Assembly (NCBI GenBank): GCA_937893115.1
Contig: CALBGK010000226.1
Coordinates: forward strand, 1 to 5,450
Direction: 5' to 3'
Source of the DNA: an uncultured Erysipelotrichaceae bacterium
Lineage (GTDB): Bacteria; Bacillota_I; Bacilli_A; Erysipelotrichales; Erysipelotrichaceae
Length of the DNA stretch: 5,450 nt
This document shows positions 1-5,450 of the stretch, one piece after another. The position numbers and the translations under genes were made by a program. The notes under the pieces are model-generated. The model was not told the origin of the DNA, searched no databases, and was given only the letters and a program-made list of their open reading frames with translations. Position 1 is the first letter of the stretch; each line of letters starts with the position of its first letter.

Positions 1-241
1 TCCAAAAAGGTGAGCCAAAGATGACACCTTTTAAGAGATTACCGATAGTTACTCTTAAAGTATTGACCACTAACATCTCCTTGATACCAAACATCTTTAT
101 TGTAATTAGAGCCATGATATTAGCCAAACCAAAACGGATGCCAAATTGAATAGGTGGGATAAAGGCACTTTCAAATAAGTTGATGATGATAGCTAAAGCT
201 GAAAACATCATCAAAGTGACCATCTTCTTCGTCTTACTCAT
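1..241 (-). CDS. Gx transporter / heptaprenyl diphosphate synthase component I family membrane protein (N-terminal 80 residues, 3' end outside window)
   Basis: The reading frame opens with ATG at 241-239 and runs off the left edge with no stop, giving about 80 residues. The protein starts MSKTKKMVTLMMFSALAIII, a basic N-terminus followed by a membrane helix. Next come FGIRFGLANIMALITIKMFG and a stretch around LRVTIGNLLKGVIFG. This order of a Gly-rich 'GLANI' segment and a 'LR...G.LL.G' segment is typical of the Gx transporter family (Pfam Hpre_diP_synt_I), small integral membrane proteins resembling the substrate-binding parts of ECF transporters. The substrate is not established. Members are often encoded next to NusG domain II proteins, as here, where the ATG overlaps the preceding stop codon (ATGAGTAA). 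A GGTGG at 252-248 sits 6 nt before the ATG and may act as a weak Shine-Dalgarno, so translational coupling is likely. The family call rests on recalled pattern, not a search. Confidence 0.85.
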   Translation of the reverse strand, partial: MSKTKKMVTLMMFSALAIIINLFESAFIPPIQFGIRFGLANIMALITIKMFGIKEMLVVNTLRVTIGNLLKGVIFGSPFW

Positions 242-569
242 CTAAGACCACCCACAACCTATTTGGTAAACAGATGATAGGAATATAGATATCTCTTGAA
301 GACCAACCCATATTCTCACAATCATGATTAGGACACTCGACATCCACTGCTCGCCACTTGCCATCTTTAACTTCTAAATTAAAGCTTCCATAATCACCTT
401 CGACAGTATAGTAGCCATCTTCATCAATATCAAAAGTTAAGACAGTATTTCCATCAGCATCAATTATCTTGCCAATCGATTTACTGCTATTAAAAGAATT
501 ATAGACTAATAAAGCCATCAAACTTATCGCCACTATGGCGACGATCAATAATATTTCTCTTTTTTTCAT
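234..569 (-). CDS. NusG domain II-containing protein, membrane-anchored or exported (111 aa)
   Basis: This is a complete small protein. Residues 1-4 are basic and about 5-24 form one hydrophobic helix, so it is likely anchored in the membrane with the rest outside. The exported part is a compact beta-rich domain of about 85 residues. The diagnostic block is CPNHDCENMGW at 79-89, followed by CLPNRLWVVL at 100-109; family members carry the same CPxxxC...GW...CLPN pattern. The three cysteines (79, 84, 100) are conserved in the family and could bind a cofactor or form a disulfide, but their role is not settled. NusG_II here means only the domain fold; it is not the transcription factor NusG. The domain is commonly paired with Gx transporter genes, sometimes near ApbE, quinone or extracellular electron transfer genes, which suggests a membrane redox or prenyl-lipid role. 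The start at 569 lies 8 nt after a TATAAT box with no Shine-Dalgarno. The stop overlaps the next gene by 8 bp. Confidence 0.9.
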   Translation of the reverse strand: MKKREILLIVAIVAISLMALLVYNSFNSSKSIGKIIDADGNTVLTFDIDEDGYYTVEGDYGSFNLEVKDGKWRAVDVECPNHDCENMGWSSRDIYIPIICLPNRLWVVLDE

Positions 570-577
570 GCGGTTTA

Positions 578-586
578 ATTATACCA
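578..586 (-). promoter_or_regulatory. Extended -10 promoter for the NusG_II-Gx pair, inside the end of the MATE gene
   Basis: Read on the minus strand, TGGTATAAT occupies 586-578: a consensus TATAAT (583-578) with the TGn extension. Only 8 nt separate it from the NusG_II ATG at 569, so the transcript would start at or 1-2 bases before the ATG. The MATE stop codon TAA (581-579) lies inside the -10 box. The -35 position (about 606-601) reads TAATGA, a poor match to TTGACA, which is acceptable for an extended -10 promoter. No Shine-Dalgarno sequence lies between the box and the ATG. The box is seen in the sequence; activity is inferred. Confidence 0.6.
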
Positions 587-1934
587 TAGACTTAGTTAAA
601 TCATTAGCCCAAGTACCAGTTCGATAACGTCGATAAGTCAAAATGAAACGGACGACTTGTTCAATCTGGCAAAGCAACAAGACTAGTACAATAGAATCAA
701 TCTTGAAGACTAGTATACTGATAAAGGCAATTGGTATCCCAACTAGATACATGATACCTGAGTCAAGGAAGTTGAGGATGCCGGCATCACCACCAGCTTT
801 AAGTGTCGAAAACATCAAGAAGTTAAACATGCGCATAAAAACTTTAAACGCAAAGACGTTGAGCAAACCTTCGCACACAATAAAAGTATTCATATCTTGA
901 ACATTGTATAGTCCTAATAGTGGAGCCTTAAAGATGATAATAAAGATTATTAGTCCCACCGCCAACATCGCTCCTAGACCCAATTGATATTTAGCCTCTT
1001 GTTTAGCCAATTCAATTCTGCCCTGTCCTAGTCTAGTGCCTATTAAGATAGATACTGCTGAACCATAGCCATGTACCAAAAATAGGAAGAGATTAAATAT
1101 CTGATTGGCCACATAGTAAGCATCCATACTTTGAGTACCCAATAAGCCAAAGGCCTTGACAAAAAGGGTCATACCAAAACCAAATAGCGTCTCATTGATG
1201 ATGAGCGGAATAATACGAGCGAAAATAGGCTTCACAAAAGATAGAGGAAGCTTAAAATTCTCTACTCCTAAGATAAAAGAAGGCTTATCTTTAATAATAT
1301 AAAAGACATAGATTAAAAAGACTAAACTTTGCGCAATCAAAGTCCCTAACGCTGCTCCTTCGACACCGATATCGAGAACAAAAATAAACAGATAATTGAA
1401 AAAGATATTAAATATCGCTCCAAATAAGGAAATGATAAAGGTTAATTTAGTATTATGTTCACTGCGATACATGATACCGATAGAATTATTTAAAGCTAAA
1501 GGTATCTCGGCTAAGACGACGATTTGTAAATAGCGACGACTGTATTCAAGTACTTCGAAATCATCGAGATAGAATAATAATATCTGATCAGGAAATAAAT
1601 AAGATACCGATATCCAGATAAGGGCATTAATCAAAGATAAAATGATACTCAAACCAAGAGTCTTACCCATCTTATCAAATTGTTTAGCTCCATAAAACTG
1701 AGCCGCAAAAATAGCGATGCCACTAGTAATGCCCCATGTTATACCATTTGATAAGGTAATGATTTGTGTCGCATTGCCTACTGCTGTAACCATACCAATA
1801 GAAGAAACCATGATGGAATCAATAATTGACATACAACTAGTCAATAACATGGTCATTGCTAATGGAAATGTGACTCTGAAAGTTTTTAAATAAAATTCTT
1901 TATCCCCAATATAATTTAATAAAAAAGTTTTCAT
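579..1934 (-). CDS. MATE family multidrug / Na+ or H+-coupled efflux transporter (451 aa, complete)
   Basis: This is a polytopic membrane protein with about 12 predicted helices and the usual length for MATE exporters, which use Na+ or H+ gradients to export cationic drugs and metabolites. The N-half carries the TM1 pattern with Asp40 in MSIIDSIMVSSIG, matching the acidic TM1 residue important for coupling in NorM-type proteins. It also has SGIAIFAAQFYGAKQ (71-85) and VEGAALGTLIAQ (191-202). The second half repeats the theme with GSAVSILIGTRLGQGR (291-306) and LKAGGDAG (378-385), and it ends in the common Arg-rich tail and TW motif. Cargo cannot be told from sequence. It follows the helicase gene by 49 nt, with a terminator and its own promoter in the gap, so it is probably transcribed separately. 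The start at 1934 is the only sensible one, since the next Met (residue 27) is inside TM1. There is no Shine-Dalgarno at normal distance; a TATAAT ends 7 nt before the ATG. Confidence 0.95.
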   Translation of the reverse strand: MKTFLLNYIGDKEFYLKTFRVTFPLAMTMLLTSCMSIIDSIMVSSIGMVTAVGNATQIITLSNGITWGITSGIAIFAAQFYGAKQFDKMGKTLGLSIILSLINALIWISVSYLFPDQILLFYLDDFEVLEYSRRYLQIVVLAEIPLALNNSIGIMYRSEHNTKLTFIISLFGAIFNIFFNYLFIFVLDIGVEGAALGTLIAQSLVFLIYVFYIIKDKPSFILGVENFKLPLSFVKPIFARIIPLIINETLFGFGMTLFVKAFGLLGTQSMDAYYVANQIFNLFLFLVHGYGSAVSILIGTRLGQGRIELAKQEAKYQLGLGAMLAVGLIIFIIIFKAPLLGLYNVQDMNTFIVCEGLLNVFAFKVFMRMFNFLMFSTLKAGGDAGILNFLDSGIMYLVGIPIAFISILVFKIDSIVLVLLLCQIEQVVRFILTYRRYRTGTWANDLTKSMV

Positions 1935-1941
1935 AGAAAAT

Positions 1942-1947
1942 ATTATA
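1942..1947 (-). promoter_or_regulatory. -10 box for the MATE gene, 7 nt from ATG (predicted leaderless start)
   Basis: The minus strand reads TATAAT at 1947-1942, a perfect consensus, preceded by AAGG. Seven bases (ATTTTCT) separate it from the ATG at 1934, so transcription would begin at or one base before the start codon. The full TGn extension is absent; only the G next to the box fits. The -35 position falls inside the upstream terminator hairpin and reads roughly TTATGG, a weak match. Confidence 0.6.
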
Positions 1948-1951
1948 CCTT

Positions 1952-1977
1952 AAGAAAAGGAATACCATAAGTATTCC
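1952..1977 (-). terminator. Intrinsic terminator of the helicase gene
   Basis: On the minus strand, GGAATAC (1977-1971), a 5-nt loop TTATG, and GTATTCC (1965-1959) form a perfect 7-bp stem. The tract TTTTCTT (1958-1952) follows at once. It begins 6 nt after the helicase stop codon (1986-1984). The stem is modest in GC but perfectly paired and correctly placed, so a rho-independent terminator is the straightforward reading. It abuts the MATE promoter. Confidence 0.75.
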
Positions 1978-1983
1978 CAATTA

Positions 1984-3321
1984 TTATTCTTTTGATTTGG
2001 CCATTTGTTTATATCTGGCCTTTTTTTCTTCACTAATCTTTTTACGAATATATTCTTGACGCTCTTTACGCTTAATCGCTTCGATGGCCTTGGTCTTTTT
2101 CTTCTTATAATTTGGTTTGACCTTTTCTTTCTTCTTGCTCAGCATGCGAGCGATTTCTTTCTCTCTTTTTTCTTCACGGCTAACACGTTTAAAATCGAGA
2201 GGTTTTAAATCGCGCCACTCACCATTTTTATACTGTTTAGGTTGAAACTTAATTCCTTCCTTGGATAATTGCTTAATCGCATTTTCATCTTCTTTTTTAT
2301 AGAGAGCGAAGCAAGTTCCTTCCCGACCATTTCTACCAGTACGGCCAGCTCTATGAATATAGAAGCTGAGTTCTTTAGGAAAGCCACAAGATACGACATG
2401 GCTTATCGCATCGATATCAATACCTCTAGAGGCGATATCACTGGCGATGATATAAGTATATTTTTTGGTATTTAATTGTTTGATGGCTCTTTGGCGCTTT
2501 CTAGCTTCTAGACCGCCATGTAATAAGATAGCATCGATTTTATGTTTTTGAAACATCTGATATATCTCATCACATTCTTCACGCGTATTGGCAAATATCA
2601 GACAGACATAAGGATTAAAGCCATCTAAGATATCTAATAATGTCTCAGCATAAGACTTATGTTTGCAATCGATGAGAACATGATTGATATTAGGGCTAAC
2701 TCTTTCTTCATCTTCTATTTCGATGACTTGAGGATGATTTAGATACTTCTTAATAAAAGGTCTTAGACCCTCTGGCAAAGTAGCGCTAAAACACATTATC
2801 TGTGGCTTATTCATCCTTGAAAAGATGGCATCTATATCTTCTAAGAAACCATATTCTAAAGTCATATCAGCTTCGTCGACGACAAATATCTTGACTAAGT
2901 CAACTCTGATCGTGCTATCGCTATACAAGTCTTTGATACGTCCAGGTGTCCCAATGACGATATGTGGGACTTTTTTAAGACCTTCCTTCATTCGTTTAGT
3001 ATCTAAGCCACCTGATAGAAGTTTTATTCTTAAATTAGGATAAACTTCTTGCATAAGACGAGCATTTTGGTAAATCTGGAAAGCTAATTCTCTAGTCGGT
3101 GCAGAGATGATGGCTTGAGTCTCATCGATATTTTCATCTATCTTTTCACATATAGGTATTAAATAGGCATGAGTCTTACCAGTTCCTGTCTTTGCAAGAG
3201 CTACGATGTCCTTATTCTTGTGAGCCATTTGAATGGTCGCCTCTTGGACCTTGGTAAGAGATTTAAAGCCATTTAAACGGATAAATTCTAGAGCCTTTTC
3301 ATTTAAATTCAGGTTTTTCAT
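1984..3321 (-). CDS. cshB: DEAD-box ATP-dependent RNA helicase, CshB-like (445 aa from the preferred start)
   Basis: This is an ATP-dependent RNA-unwinding enzyme of the cytoplasm with all the core motifs. Numbered from the alternative upstream ATG at 3330 they are: Q-motif region GFKSLTKVQ (21-29), motif I AKTGTGKT (46-53), Ia PTREL (78-82), GG (107-108), TPGR (128-131), DEAD (152-155), SAT (182-184), IV LIFANTR (244-250), V ASDIASRGID (296-305) and VI HRAGRTGR (326-333). A strongly Lys/Arg-rich tail from about 380 to 448 probably binds RNA. Related proteins act in ribosome assembly, mRNA turnover and cold adaptation. The CshB assignment rests on overall size, the tail and adjacency to ispH, which matches yqfP-yqfR in Bacillus subtilis; CshA- or DbpA-like paralogues are possible. 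I prefer the ATG at 3321 (MKNLNLNEKALEF) over 3330, because TAGAAT ends 7 nt before 3321, the same spacing as its neighbours, and overlaps the 3330 ATG. Confidence 0.93.
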   Translation of the reverse strand: MKNLNLNEKALEFIRLNGFKSLTKVQEATIQMAHKNKDIVALAKTGTGKTHAYLIPICEKIDENIDETQAIISAPTRELAFQIYQNARLMQEVYPNLRIKLLSGGLDTKRMKEGLKKVPHIVIGTPGRIKDLYSDSTIRVDLVKIFVVDEADMTLEYGFLEDIDAIFSRMNKPQIMCFSATLPEGLRPFIKKYLNHPQVIEIEDEERVSPNINHVLIDCKHKSYAETLLDILDGFNPYVCLIFANTREECDEIYQMFQKHKIDAILLHGGLEARKRQRAIKQLNTKKYTYIIASDIASRGIDIDAISHVVSCGFPKELSFYIHRAGRTGRNGREGTCFALYKKEDENAIKQLSKEGIKFQPKQYKNGEWRDLKPLDFKRVSREEKREKEIARMLSKKKEKVKPNYKKKKTKAIEAIKRKERQEYIRKKISEEKKARYKQMAKSKE

Positions 3322-3328
3322 GCTTAAC

Positions 3329-3337
3329 ATTCTATCA
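3329..3337 (-). promoter_or_regulatory. Extended -10 promoter for the helicase gene
   Basis: The minus strand reads TGATAGAAT at 3337-3329: TGn plus TAGAAT, one mismatch from TATAAT. Seven bases (GTTAAGC) separate it from the ATG at 3321. The alternative ATG at 3330 would overlap the -10 box and so would lie outside the transcript. No recognisable -35 and no Shine-Dalgarno are present. Confidence 0.55.
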
Positions 3338-3360
3338 TTAATTTTAAAAAAAGTATATTG

Positions 3361-3369
3361 TGATAAAAT
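3361..3369 (+). promoter_or_regulatory. Extended -10 promoter for ispH
   Basis: TGATAAAAT at 3361-3369 is TGn plus TAAAAT, one mismatch from TATAAT. Six bases (TTAAAT) separate it from the ispH ATG at 3376, so the A of the start codon is the expected first transcribed base. No Shine-Dalgarno and no clear -35 are present. An A7 tract (3346-3352) lies upstream. The box mirrors the helicase -10, with 23 bp between their upstream edges. Confidence 0.55.
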
Positions 3370-3375
3370 TTAAAT

Positions 3376-4284
3376 ATGAAAATTAAAAAAGTTATTCCTA
3401 GCGGATATTGTAAGGGAGTTATCAACGCCATTGAGATAGCTAAGAAAGCTAGAAGAGATAATATGGATGCACCAATATATATCTTAGGTATGATAGTTCA
3501 TAATAGCTATGTGACCGAAGCTTTAAATACTCTAGATATTATCACCCTAGATGACAAGAAAAAAAACAAAGAAGAACTACTTGATGAAATCGATAGTGGC
3601 ATAGTCATCTTCACTGCCCATGGCATAGCTGAAAGCATCAAAGAAAAAGCCACAAATAAAGGTTTAACGATTATTGATGCCTCTTGTAGCGATGTCATTA
3701 AGACCCAAGATATCATCAAAGAGAAGATCAAAGAAGGTTTTAATGTCTTATATATAGGTAAAAAGAATCATCCCGAAGCTCTAGCTGTCTTATCGATAAG
3801 TCAAAATATCCACTTAATCTCTAGTATCGACGATATAAAAAAGACTCAAATTCCTGAGCCTATTTTTGTCACCAATCAGACGACGATGTCTATTTTTGAA
3901 ATACGTAATATCAACGAAAAGATAAAAGAAAAATGGCCTAAAGCCATTATATGTGAAGAGATATGCAATGCCACGAGCATGCGTCAAAAAGCCATCATGA
4001 ATTTAAAGAACTGTGACTTGCTCTATGTAGTTGGTGACCCTCGTTCCAACAATACCAACAAGCTTAAACAAATCGCTCTAGACAGCGGTATCAAAAAAGT
4101 CAGAATGATAGAAACAGCTAAAGAGATAGATGAAAATGATTTAGATGTCGAAAATATCTATATCACCGCCGGTGCTAGCACACCGACATATTTAACTAAT
4201 CAAGTCATTGAATGCCTAAATAACTACAATCTAAATCATGAATTAAATATCCAAGATATTGATATCTACAAAATATTATTTTAG
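3376..4284 (+). CDS. ispH: 4-hydroxy-3-methylbut-2-enyl diphosphate reductase (IspH/LytB), last step of the MEP pathway
   Basis: IspH is a cytoplasmic iron-sulfur enzyme that reduces HMBPP to IPP and DMAPP, the building blocks of quinone side chains and undecaprenyl phosphate. At 302 residues it is full length. The three cluster-binding cysteines are visible: Cys12 (PSGYCKGV), Cys104 (DASCSDV) and Cys197 (EEICNATSMRQ). Substrate-site residues also fit: His42 (IVHN), His82 (FTAHG), His132 with Glu134 (NHPEA), the Thr pair in VTNQTTMS (165-172), GDPRSNNTNKL (220-230) and AGASTPT (264-270). The wording of these motifs (NQTTMS, GDPRSNN, AGASTPT) resembles the Bacilli YqfP branch rather than the E. 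coli type. The start at 3376 is fixed by the short distance to Cys12 that is usual in the family. No Shine-Dalgarno precedes it. It is divergent from the helicase gene, and its TAG stop overlaps the tail of the convergent flippase gene. Confidence 0.97.
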   Translation: MKIKKVIPSGYCKGVINAIEIAKKARRDNMDAPIYILGMIVHNSYVTEALNTLDIITLDDKKKNKEELLDEIDSGIVIFTAHGIAESIKEKATNKGLTIIDASCSDVIKTQDIIKEKIKEGFNVLYIGKKNHPEALAVLSISQNIHLISSIDDIKKTQIPEPIFVTNQTTMSIFEIRNINEKIKEKWPKAIICEEICNATSMRQKAIMNLKNCDLLYVVGDPRSNNTNKLKQIALDSGIKKVRMIETAKEIDENDLDVENIYITAGASTPTYLTNQVIECLNNYNLNHELNIQDIDIYKILF

Positions 4285-4293
4285 GCTCTAAAA
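4279..4293. repeat. Short AT-rich inverted repeat over the two convergent stop codons
   Basis: TTTTAG (4279-4284), GCT, CTAAAA (4288-4293) is a perfect 6-bp inverted repeat. It covers the ispH TAG (4282-4284) and the flippase TAA (4283-4281 on minus). The stem has a single GC pair and no long T tract follows on either strand, so it is at best a weak bidirectional terminator and may be chance. Confidence 0.3.
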
Positions 4294-5450
4294 CGCGTAA
4301 ATACTTTTAAGATATCCTTGCCCTTGACATGGAAAATAGATTGCGGCAAATAGAAGAAATAAGTAATTACCAGATACAACGAACCAGATATCAGAGCGTA
4401 AACTATCATGAGTAAAAGACATACTAGTTTACTATCATAGTTAAATGGCACAAAGAAGCTGATGATCAAACAAGGTATCATACATAGAATTGAGCTGATG
4501 AAGATAAATAATAATTTCTTCAGACAATTCTTTAATTTAAAATTGTAATTTTTCTTGAGGAAGACAAAACCAAAGACGATTACAACTAAGCTACATAATA
4601 CTGAGCTATATATCATGCCCGCATATCCTGTCAAAGAGATAAATGGGAAAAAGCTGATAAATTTTATCGCAAAGCTGATAGCCAAGATGCCAATAGCGCT
4701 CTTACGATGGCGTAAAGTAATCAAGATAGAAGAAAGGATAGGTGCTATGGTATCTGTGATTGTCTGTAAATTAGAAATCATAAATACTTCGCTGCCCAAA
4801 TCGAGATTGGCATTGCCATACATGATGAAATATATCGCCTTGGCAAAAAGAATAAAGGCCATGACAACAGGAATGAGCAGATAAAAGACAGTATTGAAGA
4901 TATCAGATAGTTGTCTTTGTAAAAGGCGATAATCTTGTTTCTCCAAAGATTCAGTCAAGTAAGGAACAAGTCCTGCACTAAATCCAAGGGTTAAAACTTG
5001 AGGTATAGCCGCAATCTTATTACAGTTTACTTGTAAGATGCCAAGTACCAACAAGGCATCTTCATAAGCGATATTGGCGGTTGGTGCATAAGACATGAAG
5101 AAGTTAGAATTGACAATGGAACTCGAAGTACCTAAAAAAGAAATAATTACATAGGGTATGCCTAGAGATATTAGCTCAATAAAGACTTCTTTTTGGTTTT
5201 TGCCACTAGTGCTTTGACCTTTGGCTAAAGCGATTACCTCTCTACTTTGTTTTCTGGTCATCACTAACATATAAATTATCGTGATAACAGCGGCAATACT
5301 AGCCGACAACATCGCCATATAGATAGCCCAAATACCATCAAATGACAGGATTTGGACAAAGATATATCCTAGGGCAATAATGCCAAAGACACGGACAAAT
5401 TGTTCGATTACTTGTGAACTAGCGTAGACATCCATACGCTTTAAACCTTG
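4281..5450 (-). CDS. MurJ/SpoVB-like lipid flippase (oligosaccharide flippase family), C-terminal 389 residues, 5' end outside window
   Basis: This is a polytopic membrane protein of the MOP superfamily that probably flips undecaprenyl-linked cell-wall or polysaccharide precursors. The frame stays open to the right edge. The visible N-terminal part QGLKRMDVYASSQVIEQFVRV matches the internal 'fQG...m.p.a.SQviEQ.vRv' segment of YtgP/SpoVB-type proteins, which in full-length members lies well inside the chain. So the Met at 5435 is not the start, and roughly the first 100-150 residues are missing. A second family block is IPQVLTLGFSAGLVPYLTES (fragment residues 149-168), followed by an amphipathic linker and about seven more helices. 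Whether it is the essential lipid II flippase (MurJ/YtgP), a sporulation SpoVB homologue or a capsule flippase cannot be decided here. The TAA stop overlaps the ispH stop by convergence. No terminator is seen after it within the window. Confidence 0.88.
   Translation of the reverse strand, partial: QGLKRMDVYASSQVIEQFVRVFGIIALGYIFVQILSFDGIWAIYMAMLSASIAAVITIIYMLVMTRKQSREVIALAKGQSTSGKNQKEVFIELISLGIPYVIISFLGTSSSIVNSNFFMSYAPTANIAYEDALLVLGILQVNCNKIAAIPQVLTLGFSAGLVPYLTESLEKQDYRLLQRQLSDIFNTVFYLLIPVVMAFILFAKAIYFIMYGNANLDLGSEVFMISNLQTITDTIAPILSSILITLRHRKSAIGILAISFAIKFISFFPFISLTGYAGMIYSSVLCSLVVIVFGFVFLKKNYNFKLKNCLKKLLFIFISSILCMIPCLIISFFVPFNYDSKLVCLLLMIVYALISGSLYLVITYFFYLPQSIFHVKGKDILKVFTRFRA

Noticed and set aside
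643..900. Open frame of 85 codons on the plus strand
   Set aside because: It lies wholly inside the MATE gene on the opposite strand, and its translation has no recognisable domain or start signal.
1948..1951. AAGG as a Shine-Dalgarno for the MATE gene
   Set aside because: It lies 13 nt before the ATG and upstream of the -10 box, so it would probably not be in the mRNA.
2005..3043. Several 60-75 codon frames opposite or out of frame with the helicase gene
   Set aside because: They shadow a clearly functional DEAD-box gene with all motifs intact; none resembles a known protein.
3507..3731. Minus-strand frame opposite ispH
   Set aside because: It is antisense to the conserved IspH core and low in complexity (Ser/Met-rich), as expected of a shadow.
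4555..4884. 109-codon plus-strand frame
   Set aside because: It is antisense to membrane helices of the flippase; its Lys/Ile-rich composition is the mirror of a hydrophobic gene.
5433..5435. Met codon as the start of the flippase gene
   Set aside because: The frame continues open to the window edge and the upstream residues QGLKR belong to a conserved internal motif, so the gene is cut by the window.
1..5450. Mollicute-type code with TGA as Trp
   Set aside because: No in-frame TGA interrupts the genes and the Trp codons examined are TGG. TGA is also not used as a stop among the five seen, but that sample is too small to mean anything.
1..5450. CRISPR array, IS element, tRNA/rRNA, riboswitch or defence system
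   Set aside because: No regularly spaced repeats, transposase motifs, structured-RNA signatures or defence-gene domains were seen; genes fill almost the whole window.

Overview
The window reads as ordinary chromosomal DNA from an AT-rich, low-GC bacterium of the Bacillota, most likely a Bacilli-class or Erysipelotrichales/Mollicutes-related lineage. Two things point there: the IspH protein looks like the Bacilli (YqfP) branch of its family, and it sits beside a CshB-like RNA helicase, as ispH (yqfP) and cshB (yqfR) do in Bacillus subtilis. The standard genetic code fits: Trp is TGG in the frames examined, and all five visible stops are TAA or TAG. Placement below this level is inference.

Layout, left to right. 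A 5'-end fragment of a Gx transporter / heptaprenyl diphosphate synthase component I family membrane protein (1-241, minus) overlaps the end of a NusG domain II protein (234-569, minus). A complete MATE-family exporter follows (579-1934, minus), then a DEAD-box RNA helicase (1984-3321, minus). A short divergent promoter region separates the helicase from ispH (3376-4284, plus). ispH converges on, and overlaps by 4 bp, a MurJ/SpoVB-like lipid flippase gene (4281-5450, minus) whose 5' end lies beyond the window. Coding density is very high: the largest intergenic gap is about 54 bp, and no stretch longer than 300 bases lacks a gene. No tRNA, rRNA, CRISPR array, insertion sequence or riboswitch was seen.

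The most distinctive feature is how genes start. All four genes whose upstream sequence is visible and non-overlapping (NusG_II, MATE, helicase, ispH) have a TATAAT-like -10 box ending only 6-8 nt before the ATG and no Shine-Dalgarno sequence. Three of the four also carry the TGn extension of an extended -10 promoter. This predicts transcripts that begin at or within about two bases of the start codon, i.e. leaderless mRNAs, which are unusual as a routine mode in Bacillota. The one internal, overlapping gene (Gx) lacks this box and instead has a weak GGTGG at normal SD spacing.

Functionally, several genes touch isoprenoid and lipid-carrier biology. IspH makes IPP/DMAPP, the Gx family is associated with polyprenyl-diphosphate synthase loci, and the flippase family moves undecaprenyl-linked cell-wall precursors. 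The link is thematic only; the genes are in separate transcription units. No novel multi-gene system is evident.
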